From contig WRAQ01000002.1 in NCBI GenBank assembly GCA_009780115.1, positions 101,964 through 165,963 on the forward strand: DNA of 64,000 bases, written 5' to 3'. The notes beneath the pieces are model-generated. The model did no database searches. It saw only the letters and a list, made by a program, of their open reading frames with translations, and was not told the DNA's origin. The DNA comes from Lachnospiraceae bacterium. GTDB lineage: Bacteria > Bacillota > Clostridia > Lachnospirales > Lachnospiraceae. Of the stretch, positions 31,109 through 40,104 are shown one piece after another. The translations under genes were made by a program, and so were the position numbers. Each line of letters starts with the position of its first letter. Position 1 is the first letter of the stretch.

Positions 31109-32944
31109 TCAGTATGAAGAGTTTATCTTTGATGGCATACCATTGTACGGCATCTTAGATAAACTCTTCACACTAGCATTATTAGTTAAAGCATCGCGTT
31201 TTTGATAATCGTAAAATAAAAAGCGAGGTTCATTATTATGCTTTAATTTATCTTCTGCTTCGTTGGCATCAACATCATAATAAAATACTTCAACTGTTGA
31301 CATACGGATTATTTCTTTGCCGGTACGATGTTCCATTCCGGTATTATTTCCCGGCTTTTCATTGGCATAAAATGCCGCTATTTCTTTTCGGTAAGGCGAC
31401 AAATCGTGGGCAAAACCGGGTCTGGTTTTTGTCTTTTCCCGCAAATACATATCGTGGGTAAGAAGCTCGCGATAACAGTTTTCATTTTTTGCATCATACT
31501 TAACGGCAAAATCAAGCAACGCCTGATAGCGGAATACCCGCGCCGGTGCTTTGCGGAAATAATCTTTCTCGGTGAAAAAATCCGCTAATTTTTCATACAT
31601 CTTGAAAGGATTTTCAAAGGCCAGCCCCAAAACCGCAATCGTATTTGAAAATTGATTGGTATTGTAAAAAATATTAACCATCTCTTCAATCCGGTGAAGC
31701 CACCGCATTTCGGGATAAGTAAGCCATTTTGTACATAAAACTTGATAAGGCGGCGTATCTTCATAAACAATATTAAGCAGCTCCGCATCTTGCCTGATTG
31801 GCGTACCGGGTAAAACTTTTAGAAAACCTAATTGCAATTTTTCCGGCTTTAAAGAATAAACATCATTAAAAGAGTCGGCAAAAATCTCATAATTTTCTTC
31901 AGGTAAACCGGCGATAAGGTCAAGGTGAAGATGAATATTTTGGTTTGCTTTTAGAGCTTTTACCATTCTTTTAACCTGGGTAAAATCCATCTTCCGGTTA
32001 ATGCTTTCTAGTGTTTTTTGATGAGTCGATTGGACACCTATTTCTAATTGGATAAGCCCCGGGCGAAAGGTTTTTAAGAGTTCTATTTGCATATCAGTTA
32101 ATAAATCGGCGGCAATTTCAAAGTGAAAGTTTGTTATCCCATTATCATTGTTACGGATAAATTGCCATATTTCAAGCGCGTGTTCACGTTTACAGTTGAA
32201 GGTCCGGTCAACGAATTTAATCTGACTAACCTCATGGGCGAGGATAGTGGAAAGTTCGGCTTTTATTTTATCCATATCTTTGTAACGAATAGTTTTGTCA
32301 ATTGAGGAAAGGCAATAAGAACAGCGGAAAGGGCAACCACGGGACGACTCGTAATATATAATCCGATTAACCAGGTCATGGCCGGCTAAATCGGCATAAG
32401 AAAAAGACAACTCATTGATATTGATTAATTCACGGCCAGGGGTGATAATGATTTCACCGTTTTGATTACGGCAAATTATACCTTTAATTTGCTCAAGTTC
32501 TATTTTGGCGGGTTCACCCGGGAAATTCGCACAATAATACTCATAAATTTCTTTACAAGTCTGCTCACCTTCCCCTATCACAATTCCCGTCACTGCCGGG
32601 TAATGTTTCATAATTTCCTCACTATCATAGGAAACTTCCGGCCCGCCCAGCCAAATCGGGACACCCGGCATTATTTTAGGTAACTCGGCCGCTAAGCGCT
32701 CAACTATTAGCCGGTTCCAAATATAGCAGGAAAAAGCCACAACATCCGGCTTAAGCGCGTAAATATCTGCTAAAATATCTGATGGTGAATTATTGATTGT
32801 GTATTCGGCAATTTCTACGCCGTCACTTATGACAGCATTTTTAGCGCTGGTGATAATAAAGCTCTCTATATAGCTCTTAATACTATAAACAGCCGGGTTA
32901 GTATGGATGTACTTTGCGTTTATTGCGATTAAAAGAAATTTCAT
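31109..32944 (-). CDS. B12-binding-domain radical SAM protein (DUF4080 type)
   Basis: A 611-residue protein. The N-terminal cobalamin-binding-like domain (about 1-140) starts FLLIAINAKYIHTNPAVYSIKSYI. The radical SAM core has YESSRGCPFRCSYCLSS (CxxxCxxC near 209-216) and RTFNCKREHALEIW. The C-terminal DUF4080 region contains EMRWLHRIEEM. Members of this family are widespread in Clostridia without an assigned reaction; methyl transfer or another radical reaction is possible. No DxHxxG cobalamin His motif is evident near the N-terminus, so B12 may not be bound through a lower ligand. Odd: the last 18 or so residues (SLSKMPYNGMPSKINSSY) are encoded by a palindromic repeat at 31115-31170. Confidence 0.85.
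   Translation of the reverse strand: MKFLLIAINAKYIHTNPAVYSIKSYIESFIITSAKNAVISDGVEIAEYTINNSPSDILADIYALKPDVVAFSCYIWNRLIVERLAAELPKIMPGVPIWLGGPEVSYDSEEIMKHYPAVTGIVIGEGEQTCKEIYEYYCANFPGEPAKIELEQIKGIICRNQNGEIIITPGRELININELSFSYADLAGHDLVNRIIYYESSRGCPFRCSYCLSSIDKTIRYKDMDKIKAELSTILAHEVSQIKFVDRTFNCKREHALEIWQFIRNNDNGITNFHFEIAADLLTDMQIELLKTFRPGLIQLEIGVQSTHQKTLESINRKMDFTQVKRMVKALKANQNIHLHLDLIAGLPEENYEIFADSFNDVYSLKPEKLQLGFLKVLPGTPIRQDAELLNIVYEDTPPYQVLCTKWLTYPEMRWLHRIEEMVNIFYNTNQFSNTIAVLGLAFENPFKMYEKLADFFTEKDYFRKAPARVFRYQALLDFAVKYDAKNENCYRELLTHDMYLREKTKTRPGFAHDLSPYRKEIAAFYANEKPGNNTGMEHRTGKEIIRMSTVEVFYYDVDANEAEDKLKHNNEPRFLFYDYQKRDALTNNASVKSLSKMPYNGMPSKINSSY
31115..31170. repeat. Stop-proximal palindrome, family 1 (copy D), inside coding sequence
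   Basis: TGAAGAGTTTATCT and its exact reverse complement AGATAAACTCTTCA enclose GATGGCATAC/GTACGGCATC. Unlike the other copies it is translated, forming the C-terminal residues of the radical SAM protein. The original stop may have been lost when the element arrived. Confidence 0.8.
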
Positions 32945-33020
32945 AGTGGTAATATTATAAAGTACTTGCGGGTATAAAGCAATTTTTTCTTACTTTATAT
33001 AGCAGTAGAAAGTCTTTTGT

Positions 33021-33049
33021 TTGACGTTCTTAACAAAATAAGATAAGAT
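33021..33049 (+). promoter_or_regulatory. Promoter of the Na/Pi cotransporter gene
   Basis: TTGACG, 17 bases, TAAGAT, ending 36 bp before the ATG. A sigma-A-like match. No pho-box-like direct repeats were recognised. Confidence 0.5.
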
Positions 33050-33085
33050 ATGAATTAATCAAATTATTCTAAGATAGGAATCAAC

Positions 33086-34735
33086 ATGTATTGGATTGAA
33101 ATTATTTTACCACTGATTGGCGGGCTTGCCTTGTTTTTGTATGGCATGACCATGATGAGCGACGGATTACAGCGGGCGGCCGGAAACCGTTTGCGCCGGT
33201 GGCTTGAGGTGCTGACGAAAAACCGTTTTTTTGCCGTTATTGCCGGGACTATCGTTACGGCGGCGGTTCAAAGTTCGACCGCAACAACTGTAATGGTCGT
33301 TGGTTTCGTTAATGCCGGGTTAATGCGGCTTTCACAGGCCGCCTCTGTTGTAATGGGGGCAAATATCGGTTCGACGTTTACCGGAATGCTGATTGCCTTT
33401 CGGATTTCGCTCATTGCACCAATAGCCGCCTTTATTGGTATTATGATGATTCTTGCGGCAAAGAAGAAAAAAATAAAAAGTATCGGGACGATTATTGCCG
33501 GAATCGGTATCCTGTTTGTCGGAATGAATATGATGAGTGCTTCAATGCAGCCGTTAAGCACCAACGAAGAGTTTATGGGATTGATAGTTAAGGCCCAGGT
33601 CCCCATTATCGGCTTACTGGTTGGGGCACTCCTTACCGCAGTCCTGCAAAGCTCTTCAGCAATGATTGGGATATTAATTGCGCTTGCTACGGCTGGTATT
33701 CTTGATTTACAGACTGGGGTCTTTATCCTTTTCGGCGCAAATATCGGAACATGTATCACCGCGATAATCGCTTCACTCGGGGCAACAAAAATCGCAAAAC
33801 GGGCGGCGGTTGTCCATCTTTTATTTAACATAATCGGCGCAATTATCTTTTCAATAATTGTCTTGCTTCCGTTTGGTTTTATCAACATGATTGAACGGCT
33901 TTTCGGAAGCGGGGTTTCAATGCAATTAGCAGGAACACATATTGTCTTTAGTGTCGTTACCACTCTTATCCTGCTGCCATTTGTGAAACAACTTATTTGG
34001 CTTGCTTCACTTATTGTGAGGGGTGAGGATAAACCGCGTGAAGAATTACGTCTGCTTTACATTGAGCCGCAGGCTTTCAATGCGCCATCTATCGCCGCGG
34101 CGCAGGTACGCAAAGAGGTAGAGCGGATGGCAGAAATTGCCCTCAAAAATTATAGCCTTTCTGTGCAAGTATTTTTAGAAAAAAGAACTGATTTAATCGA
34201 GGATGTGCTGATAAATGAGGAAGTCATCGATTTTCTTGATAACGAAATCACCCGCTATTTAGTTGATGTCAGTGTGATGGAACTTGAAGATATTGACCGG
34301 GAGCGAATTAATTCTTTATATCAGGTGATAAATCATATCGAGCGGATTGGCGACCACGCCGAAAACATTGTTGAATTTGCTTCGGCGTACATAAACAAAG
34401 GCCGGGCCTTTTCTGATGAAGCGATGAACGATATAATTACAATCGAAAAAAATGCCCAAAAAATATTAACCCTCGCTACTTCCGTTTTCCTAGCCGGAAC
34501 TTATGATGAGAACGCAATTGATATTATCCATAATTCAGAGCGGGAAATGTATGCCGAAGTACAACATTACAAGGCTAATCATCTTGAGCGGTCAAAAACA
34601 TGCATTTCCGAACGGAATATCGGATTAATCTTTAACAATATCCTTGAAAATTCACGCCGGATAGTACACCACGCCGGTGGCATGGTGCGCTCGCTGGATT
34701 ATCAAAAAACGGCCGCCCAGCAACGGCCGTTCTAA
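33086..34735 (+). CDS. Na/Pi cotransporter family protein with PhoU-like domain
   Basis: A 549-residue membrane protein with two inverted Na/Pi-cotransport repeats. Each carries the QSSxA/T signature: AVQSSTATTVMVVGFVNAG (about 61-79) and AVLQSSSAMIGILIALA (about 185-201). Both repeats also have GANIGSTFTG or GANIGTCITA. Residues after about 330 form a cytoplasmic PhoU-like helical domain (MAEIALKNYSL, YQVINHIERIGDHAENIVEFA). The family imports phosphate with sodium; the PhoU part is thought to regulate it. The ATG follows TAGGAATCAAC. It converges with the RraA-like gene. Confidence 0.92.
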   Translation: MYWIEIILPLIGGLALFLYGMTMMSDGLQRAAGNRLRRWLEVLTKNRFFAVIAGTIVTAAVQSSTATTVMVVGFVNAGLMRLSQAASVVMGANIGSTFTGMLIAFRISLIAPIAAFIGIMMILAAKKKKIKSIGTIIAGIGILFVGMNMMSASMQPLSTNEEFMGLIVKAQVPIIGLLVGALLTAVLQSSSAMIGILIALATAGILDLQTGVFILFGANIGTCITAIIASLGATKIAKRAAVVHLLFNIIGAIIFSIIVLLPFGFINMIERLFGSGVSMQLAGTHIVFSVVTTLILLPFVKQLIWLASLIVRGEDKPREELRLLYIEPQAFNAPSIAAAQVRKEVERMAEIALKNYSLSVQVFLEKRTDLIEDVLINEEVIDFLDNEITRYLVDVSVMELEDIDRERINSLYQVINHIERIGDHAENIVEFASAYINKGRAFSDEAMNDIITIEKNAQKILTLATSVFLAGTYDENAIDIIHNSEREMYAEVQHYKANHLERSKTCISERNIGLIFNNILENSRRIVHHAGGMVRSLDYQKTAAQQRPF

Positions 34736-34780
34736 GAAAAAGCGGCAATTCTTGCGAAGCATGGATTTTTCCTAAATGTT

Positions 34781-35491
34781 TCACTTGGTTCGCGTGACGG
34801 TCGCATCCGGCTCCCAATTAAGCTGTTCGTAGAGGCCTTTGCGGTTATCCTTATCCAAATCAAGGATATCACCGGCATATTTTGCCACCTCCCAGGCGAC
34901 TTTGCGCGGCACAACAATAACACCGTCACCATCAGCAACAATAATGTCGCCGGGGAAAATTGTTACTCCGCCGATAGCTATCGGGACATCTTTTTGGTCA
35001 AACTGAATCTTGCATTGAACCATTGACTGGGCAACGAAATGTGACCAAACGGGAATTTTTTGCAGGATTACTTCATCAGTATCACGAATCCCTGAACCAT
35101 TAATAACGAAACCACGGGCGCCGTTAAGCAATGCCTTTAAGGAATTTTCCGAACCGATTAAACCAACGTTCATTCCACTGACATCAATAGCAATGAAGTC
35201 GCCGTCTTCAATCTCATCCACCCAGGGATATGTACACACATTACCGTAATACCAGCCCTGCCATTTTGAATATTCATCACCGGTAGCGGTTGGGTAGGGG
35301 CCAACGTAAGGCAGATACCTGACGGTGCGGGCGATACCAACGGCCTTTGTCCTAAAAAGCGGCCTTACTGCGGGGTCAACCGAGCCAAAATTGTGATAAC
35401 CAATCCAATCAAGGCCGTCACGGACATCGGCAACCCGGAAATTATCATATACGGCGAGTAACTTTTTGTTTTCTTCCTTAGATAAATTCAT
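34781..35491 (-). CDS. RraA family protein
   Basis: A 236-residue protein of the RraA/HMG-aldolase fold, often misnamed demethylmenaquinone methyltransferase. Seen: VADVRDGLDWIGYHNFGSVDPAVRPLF, GLIGSENSLKALLNGARGFVINGSGIRDTDEV (family GG-x-RD region, here GSGIRD) and FPGDIIVADGDGVIVVPRKVAWEVA. Some members are 4-hydroxy-4-methyl-2-oxoglutarate aldolases, others bind RNase E; Clostridia usually lack RNase E, so an aldolase- or lyase-like role is likelier. The Arg-x17-Asp metal/pyruvate pattern is plausible (INGSGIRDTDE). The ATG at 35491 follows GGAGGGAAAAA; the open frame upstream to 35548 lacks such a site. Confidence 0.8.
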   Translation of the reverse strand: MNLSKEENKKLLAVYDNFRVADVRDGLDWIGYHNFGSVDPAVRPLFRTKAVGIARTVRYLPYVGPYPTATGDEYSKWQGWYYGNVCTYPWVDEIEDGDFIAIDVSGMNVGLIGSENSLKALLNGARGFVINGSGIRDTDEVILQKIPVWSHFVAQSMVQCKIQFDQKDVPIAIGGVTIFPGDIIVADGDGVIVVPRKVAWEVAKYAGDILDLDKDNRKGLYEQLNWEPDATVTRTK

Positions 35492-35622
35492 TTTTTCCCT
35501 CCGAACTTGGATAAGTTTTATTATTAATATATTAATACAAACAGGCAAAAAAATAAAGCCTCTGAAATTGTAAATTCAGAGACTTTGGTAATATTAAAAA
35601 TTTCTATCCTTCCAGCCCGGAT

Positions 35623-35865
35623 TCATTTCTTTTTTCGTAACATAGACAGGGTTACAAAAAACATAATTATACTTACTGAAAAGCCGATAACTATCGTCGG
35701 TTCGTCAAATAAAAATGAAACCGGCGTTCCGTCGCCTCTCGCGGTATATATCACCATTGAAACAAGGGTTACTATTATTCCGATTGCTGAAACTGCACAG
35801 CAGACCATTGTTCCGGTGATGACAATTTTCTTTTTTTCTATAAATTCGTTCCCTTTTTTACTCAT
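35623..35865 (-). CDS. Small two-helix membrane protein, 80 residues
   Basis: Unrecognised. A basic N-terminus (MSKKGNEFIEKKK) precedes two membrane helices (IVITGTMVCCAVSAIGIIVTLVSMVIY and PTIVIGFSVSIIMFFVTLSML), with a short loop between and a basic tail RKKK. The ATG follows AGGAGGATAAGAAA, a strong site. It lies 30 bp downstream of the glycine-zipper gene, probably in one transcript. Both are membrane proteins of unknown role next to a LytTR regulator on the other strand. Confidence 0.65.
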   Translation of the reverse strand: MSKKGNEFIEKKKIVITGTMVCCAVSAIGIIVTLVSMVIYTARGDGTPVSFLFDEPTIVIGFSVSIIMFFVTLSMLRKKK

Positions 35866-35895
35866 TTTCTTATCCTCCTAAAATTTTGTCAAGTG

Positions 35896-36153
35896 TCAAT
35901 TATCCTTATTTTTTTTATTTTCATTTTCAAAGGTCATACCAATTCCAGTTCCCATGGCAATTCCAATGCCTATGCCAATTACAAGACCTACTAAAACATT
36001 ATCTATTCCAATCCCAATCCCAATTCCAATCCCAGCACCTATAGCAATTCCAATGCCTAAACCCAAAGCACGATATTGTACACTTCCTTTTTGCTTTTCT
36101 TCCGTTGATTGTTCATTTAAGCTATCACTTTCATTTTTATTATTCTCATTCAT
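35896..36153 (-). CDS. Glycine-zipper membrane protein, 85 residues
   Basis: A hydrophilic Asn/Glu/Ser-rich N-terminus (about 30 residues) is followed by Gly/Ile repeats: GLGIGIAIGAGIGIGIGIGI, then GLVIGIGIGIAMGTGIGMTF. These would form two tightly packed GxG-type helices or a glycine zipper. The C-terminus is polar (ENENKKNKDN). I recall similar small glycine-zipper proteins in Firmicutes near uncharacterised membrane proteins, without a known role. The ATG at 36153 is preferred to one at 36159 because of GGAG spacing. Resemblance to two-peptide bacteriocins is only compositional; no leader or double-glycine site is present. Confidence 0.65.
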   Translation of the reverse strand: MNENNKNESDSLNEQSTEEKQKGSVQYRALGLGIGIAIGAGIGIGIGIGIDNVLVGLVIGIGIGIAMGTGIGMTFENENKKNKDN

Positions 36154-36245
36154 TTCCATGCTCTCCTTTTTTTCTCCGATACTATCAAATATTCCGCTGA
36201 AAATCTATAATTTTGAACCAATGGGCATTATTTTGGATAAACAGA

Positions 36246-36372
36246 AAAATCATGGTATAATGACACATCAGCAGGAAAACAAGCGACTGCGAAGCAGGCA
36301 TTTGTTTTCACCTGATGTGTCAACGACAGACTGTAAGTCTGGAGTTGTAAGTATAGAAATCATGATATAATG
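36246..36372 (+). promoter_or_regulatory. Duplicated extended -10 sequences around two hairpins, upstream of the LytTR gene
   Basis: Two near-identical segments AATCATGGTATAATG (36249-36263 region) and AATCATGATATAATG (36359-36373 region) each hold TGnTATAAT, an extended -10. Between them are a long cruciform (GACACATCAG...AAAACAA at 36262 with TTGTTTTCACCTGATGTGTC at 36302) whose tip is CTGCGAAGCAG, and a second hairpin CAGACTGTAAGTCTG. The second TATAAT lies only 20 bp before the chosen start, so the upstream copy is the likelier promoter for a translated message. Confidence 0.6.
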
Positions 36373-36390
36373 TCAGAGAAGGAGTTTGCT

Positions 36391-37437
36391 ATGGAATTAT
36401 TAATCTTTATCGGGGCAATATTCTTCTGCTTGTTTGCCACATTATGCGCAGATAACATGCAGATGCTGCAAATAGATATTAAAAGCAAAAAAGAGATTTT
36501 TTTATTAATCGTTTGTCTAATACCGCCATTTATCCTTTCTTTTATATTTGGCATAAATCAAACGATTGGTATTCCCCAATTCATTATCGTGATGGCAATG
36601 GTGATGCTTATTATCGCTGCATTTTCCAAAAATCTCAAAAGGGCGGTTCTATTTTCTTTTTATGGTATTGCCGTGATTTCCGGTTCCAGTGTGGTAACAA
36701 TTCTTTTTCTTGACCTTTTTGGATTAGCAAATATTATCCCCGAGTCATTTTGGGGATTTGTAAATGCCGGAATGGCAGTTGTAATCATCTTTCTATGCCA
36801 TCTAATCAAATACTTTATTAAGAAACGATTTGATATGAACATCTTTAATAATCGCATAATTTACTTGCTAATAATGATTTCCGTTATTTTGTTAGCCTTT
36901 ATATATATTAACAGGCAGCCTGAAAACATTAGTAAAATTGGTGGTTGGCTTACCAACCTTGATATGTTGGGAAATATATTGTTTTTGATTTCGACCGGTA
37001 TATTATTTTTCTTGATATTACGCTTTATATCCAATGAAATTGCCATGAAAAATGAACTGTCAAAAGCTGAAGCTTCACAAAAATATATTCAGGAGCTGGA
37101 AGAACGTATTGGTAACATTAATAAACAAAAATCTATTCAAATAACGGTTGATGAAAAAATTATATCAGTAAAAATGGAAGATATCGTTTATATAGAAACC
37201 ACCCATATCCGGCACAAATTGCGCCTGCATACTGAAAACCATCTTTATGAATTTAACGGCGAGCTAAAAAATATTGAAAGGCAGCTTGATGAACGGTTTA
37301 TTCGTTGCCACAGGTCATACATTATCAACAAAGGAAAAATCGCCTTCATTGATAAAAAGCAAAATTCTGTTATGATGACTAACGATTTAAGCTGTCATGT
37401 GTCGAAAAATGGGAGGAAGTTGCTGGAGAAGATATGA
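36391..37437 (+). CDS. Membrane-bound LytTR-type DNA-binding regulator
   Basis: A 348-residue protein. About seven hydrophobic segments fill residues 1-215 (for example ELLIFIGAIFFCLFATLCA, FSFYGIAVISGSSVVTILFLDLF). A short coiled coil follows (about 220-250, KYIQELEERIGNINKQKSI), then a C-terminal LytTR domain (about 250-345) with KMEDIVYIETTHIRHKLRLHTENHLYEFNGELKNIERQL and FIRCHRSYIINKGKIAFI. This is a one-component layout in which a membrane sensor is joined straight to a LytTR DNA-binding domain, without a receiver domain. The ATG at 36391 follows AAGGAG; an ATG at 36370 is less well placed. The upstream hairpins and repeated AATCATG sequences may be its own binding region. Confidence 0.82.
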   Translation: MELLIFIGAIFFCLFATLCADNMQMLQIDIKSKKEIFLLIVCLIPPFILSFIFGINQTIGIPQFIIVMAMVMLIIAAFSKNLKRAVLFSFYGIAVISGSSVVTILFLDLFGLANIIPESFWGFVNAGMAVVIIFLCHLIKYFIKKRFDMNIFNNRIIYLLIMISVILLAFIYINRQPENISKIGGWLTNLDMLGNILFLISTGILFFLILRFISNEIAMKNELSKAEASQKYIQELEERIGNINKQKSIQITVDEKIISVKMEDIVYIETTHIRHKLRLHTENHLYEFNGELKNIERQLDERFIRCHRSYIINKGKIAFIDKKQNSVMMTNDLSCHVSKNGRKLLEKI

Positions 37438-37446
37438 GAGTAGAAG

Positions 37447-37797
37447 TTAGATATACTTTTCTATCAGCTCAATAAGATAGGAATTATTAAATGGTAAATA
37501 CACGAAATAAGCAGCTCCCTTTTCTATGTATTTTATCTGCTTCTCGCTTATATATGAAGGAACCATCAATATAACCGGAATTTTTTTATATAGTTCATGA
37601 TTCTTCAAGACTTCACTTTTATCTGATTTGGTCATATCAATGTTCAATAAAATTAAATCAGGAATCAGGCGGAGCAAAAATTTAAACATTGCATCCGGCG
37701 AGTTGCAGATTGAGATTTTATAAAGATGCGCTAAAGAATTGTTTACTGTACTCAAGTTCATGATATCGCTGTCTACTATAAAAATATGCTTTTTCAT
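37447..37797 (-). CDS. Degenerate single-domain receiver (pseudo-receiver)
   Basis: A 116-residue CheY-like fold. The sequence aligns by eye with the first receiver of the hybrid kinase encoded just upstream (IFIVDSDIMNLS versus IFVVDDNDTNLS; LIPDLILLNIDM versus IKPDLILLDIEM; AAYFVYLPF versus AIDFITKPF). The phospho-acceptor Asp is Asn (LLNID), the Thr/Ser after strand 4 is Val (ILMVP), and the Lys before Pro-Phe is Leu. It therefore cannot be phosphorylated in the standard way and is probably a protein-protein interaction module derived by duplication. The frame is clean. It is the last gene of the hybrid-kinase run, 93 bp from its neighbour. Confidence 0.8.
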   Translation of the reverse strand: MKKHIFIVDSDIMNLSTVNNSLAHLYKISICNSPDAMFKFLLRLIPDLILLNIDMTKSDKSEVLKNHELYKKIPVILMVPSYISEKQIKYIEKGAAYFVYLPFNNSYLIELIEKYI

Positions 37798-37890
37798 AAC
37801 TGTCCCCTTTTCAACTAGTCATATGCCTGCTTAGATTGTAAAACCGCCGCTTTAATTCTGCCAGCAAACCGCTGATATTTTTTTGATTTT

Positions 37891-40074
37891 TCAATGAATT
37901 TCACCCAAAGCAATTACTGCTTTTTCGCAATTAAAGTCATTAAATTCTTTTGCGGCCGTTTCCAATAATGTATTAATGCCCTCACCGAAATCAAATGAAA
38001 GAAAAGGTTTTATTTCAGCGAATCCTGTATCATTATCATAATCCTTGGCAGCAATTAACGCTTTTTCGACACCTTTAAGCAATTTATCAGCATTGCCCTT
38101 TTTTCTTTCCGCAGTCATTTTCGCAGGAAAAGCCGGGGATAATTGCTTATGTAATTCCAAGAGCCTGTTACGGAAATCCGGATACAATTCCTTACAAGCC
38201 GCAACATCATAATTTTTTGCCGCCATTTCCAGCTTCAGCGCAACCTTGGAGAGATTTTCCGTACCAATAGTTGCAAGAGTTGATCTTATTGCATGCACCG
38301 AAATTGCAAATGTTTCAATTTTTCCGCCATAAAGGCTCGCTGACAGATTTCCCATATTCTTGGAAAGCTGATCATAAAAGAGCTTAACGAATTCATAATA
38401 TAAATCTTCCATGTCTGTTACGTAACTCATACCTAATGCTATATTTATCTCATCAATTCTATTTAGAATATCAAAAAAATGAGATTTCCCTTCAGCTTGC
38501 TTATCAGAAACTTCTGCGGATTTTTCCAGCAATTCATCCGGAAGCCATTTCTTCAGGAGTGATGTCAGCTCACGGATATCAATTGGTTTGGAAACAAAGT
38601 CATTAAAGCTGTTGGCGAGGAAAAATTCTCTCGCCCCATGGACTGCGTTTGCCGTTAATGCGATTATTATTAGTTGCTCATATTTGCCGCCAAGGGAACG
38701 GATAGCTGCCGTTGTTTCCACACCATCCATTTCCGGCATCATATGGTCCATAAAAACAATATCGAAATCATTTTGTTTAATCATTTCAAGGGCAATTGTA
38801 CCGGATGAAGCGGTCTTAACTTCAATATCCGACAATCCAAGTAATCCGGCCGCAACCTTTAAATTGAATTCGTTGTCATCGACAACCAAAATATTTGCTT
38901 CGGGGGCAGATAACTTTTTCCCTTTGGGGGCAGTCAATGCTTTGACCTTTCCACCATCCCCGATAATCAATGGGATGGTTACGGTAAAAATACTGCCCTT
39001 GCCGTATTCGCTGTCTACCGAGACAGCTCCGCCCATCATCGCGGCAAATGATTGACAAATTGACAACCCAAGCCCGGTTCCCGTAATTTTTCTATTCTCA
39101 ACCGAAGCGACTTGTTGAAAAGCATTAAATAAATTTGTCAGCTCATTTTGCTTAATCCCCATACCGGTATCAGAAATTTCAAAAACTAAACTATTGCCAT
39201 TATGAAAAACTTTGAGCTGAATAAATCCTTTTTCTGTAAACTTTACAGCGTTTCCGAGGATGTTAATAATGATTTGCCTTAACCTTATATCATCTCCAAA
39301 CAAGTATTGAGGGGTATTGTCATCTACTTCTACTATGAATTCCAATCCTTTTTCTTTTGCCGAATAAGTGAACATCGAACCAATTTTGTCTAAAAAAGCA
39401 AGGAAATCGTAATCAACAGGAATGAGTTCCATCTTCCCGGATTCTATTTTGGACATATCCAAAATATCATTGATAATGGCAAGCAATGAAGTAGCAGAAT
39501 GGCTTATTGTGTTGACATAGCCGGTTTGGCGGTCATTGAGTTTTTCATGGGATAAGAGTTCAAGCATACCGATAATAGCATTCATCGGCGTACGTATCTC
39601 ATGAGACATACTTGCCAAAAAAGACGATTTTGATTGATTGGCGGCTTCAGCGGCAGCAACTGCTTCCTCTTTCTGTTGTATCTGCGATGTCCGTTCACGG
39701 ATGAGTTCCGCGATATCCAAATGGGTTTTAATGCGGTTTAACAGAACGGGGGCTGAGAACGGTTTGGTGATAAAGTCAATCGCGCCGAACTGAAACCCGC
39801 GTACTTCTACCGAAGCATCAGTTATTCCGGTTAAGAAAATAACCGGAATAACGGCATGTAATTCATTTTCCTTTAACAACCGCAACGCTTCAAATCCATT
39901 AACCTCCGGCATTTCGATGTCAAGCAAAATCAAGTCCGGCTTAATTTTTTCCAAAAGCGCGAACATCTTCGCCGCCGACGGCATAGTCATTACCCGGTAT
40001 TTGTCTTGCAGGGCTTCTTTCGCCATTGATAAATTGGTATCATTATCATCAACTACAAAAATTATTTGCTGCAT
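37891..40074 (-). CDS. Soluble hybrid histidine kinase: REC-HisKA-HATPase-REC-Hpt
   Basis: A 727-residue protein without membrane helices. Order: receiver 1 (about 1-120, Asp in LILLDIEMP), a coiled-coil linker, HisKA with SFLASMSHEIRTPMNAIIGMLELL (about 152-175), HATPase with IRLRQIIINILGNAVKFTEKG, ISDTGMGI and GTGLGLSI, receiver 2 (about 400-515, Asp in IVFMDHMMPEMDG) and an Hpt-like helical domain (about 550-640) with ISVHAIRSTLATIG holding the likely phospho-His. This is a complete internal phosphorelay. The protein is probably driven through receiver 1 or by partner kinases, such as the membrane hybrid kinase encoded 30 bp upstream. No DNA-binding output is fused. Confidence 0.9.
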   Translation of the reverse strand: MQQIIFVVDDNDTNLSMAKEALQDKYRVMTMPSAAKMFALLEKIKPDLILLDIEMPEVNGFEALRLLKENELHAVIPVIFLTGITDASVEVRGFQFGAIDFITKPFSAPVLLNRIKTHLDIAELIRERTSQIQQKEEAVAAAEAANQSKSSFLASMSHEIRTPMNAIIGMLELLSHEKLNDRQTGYVNTISHSATSLLAIINDILDMSKIESGKMELIPVDYDFLAFLDKIGSMFTYSAKEKGLEFIVEVDDNTPQYLFGDDIRLRQIIINILGNAVKFTEKGFIQLKVFHNGNSLVFEISDTGMGIKQNELTNLFNAFQQVASVENRKITGTGLGLSICQSFAAMMGGAVSVDSEYGKGSIFTVTIPLIIGDGGKVKALTAPKGKKLSAPEANILVVDDNEFNLKVAAGLLGLSDIEVKTASSGTIALEMIKQNDFDIVFMDHMMPEMDGVETTAAIRSLGGKYEQLIIIALTANAVHGAREFFLANSFNDFVSKPIDIRELTSLLKKWLPDELLEKSAEVSDKQAEGKSHFFDILNRIDEINIALGMSYVTDMEDLYYEFVKLFYDQLSKNMGNLSASLYGGKIETFAISVHAIRSTLATIGTENLSKVALKLEMAAKNYDVAACKELYPDFRNRLLELHKQLSPAFPAKMTAERKKGNADKLLKGVEKALIAAKDYDNDTGFAEIKPFLSFDFGEGINTLLETAAKEFNDFNCEKAVIALGEIH

Positions 40075-40104
40075 ATTCAGGCCTCCTTCGAATCATTGAT
40101 ACTT

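Noticed and set aside
33268..33963. Long minus-strand open frame within the Na/Pi cotransporter gene
   Set aside because: The plus strand carries the cotransporter signatures; the reverse frame has no ribosome site or recognisable motif.
35623..36153. Two-peptide bacteriocin pair
   Set aside because: Glycine-rich helices fit loosely, but there is no leader peptide, double-glycine site or dedicated exporter next to them.
35954..36370. Plus-strand open frame rich in PMPMPIP repeats
   Set aside because: Antisense of the glycine-zipper gene; the Pro/Met pattern is a by-product of Gly/Ile codons.
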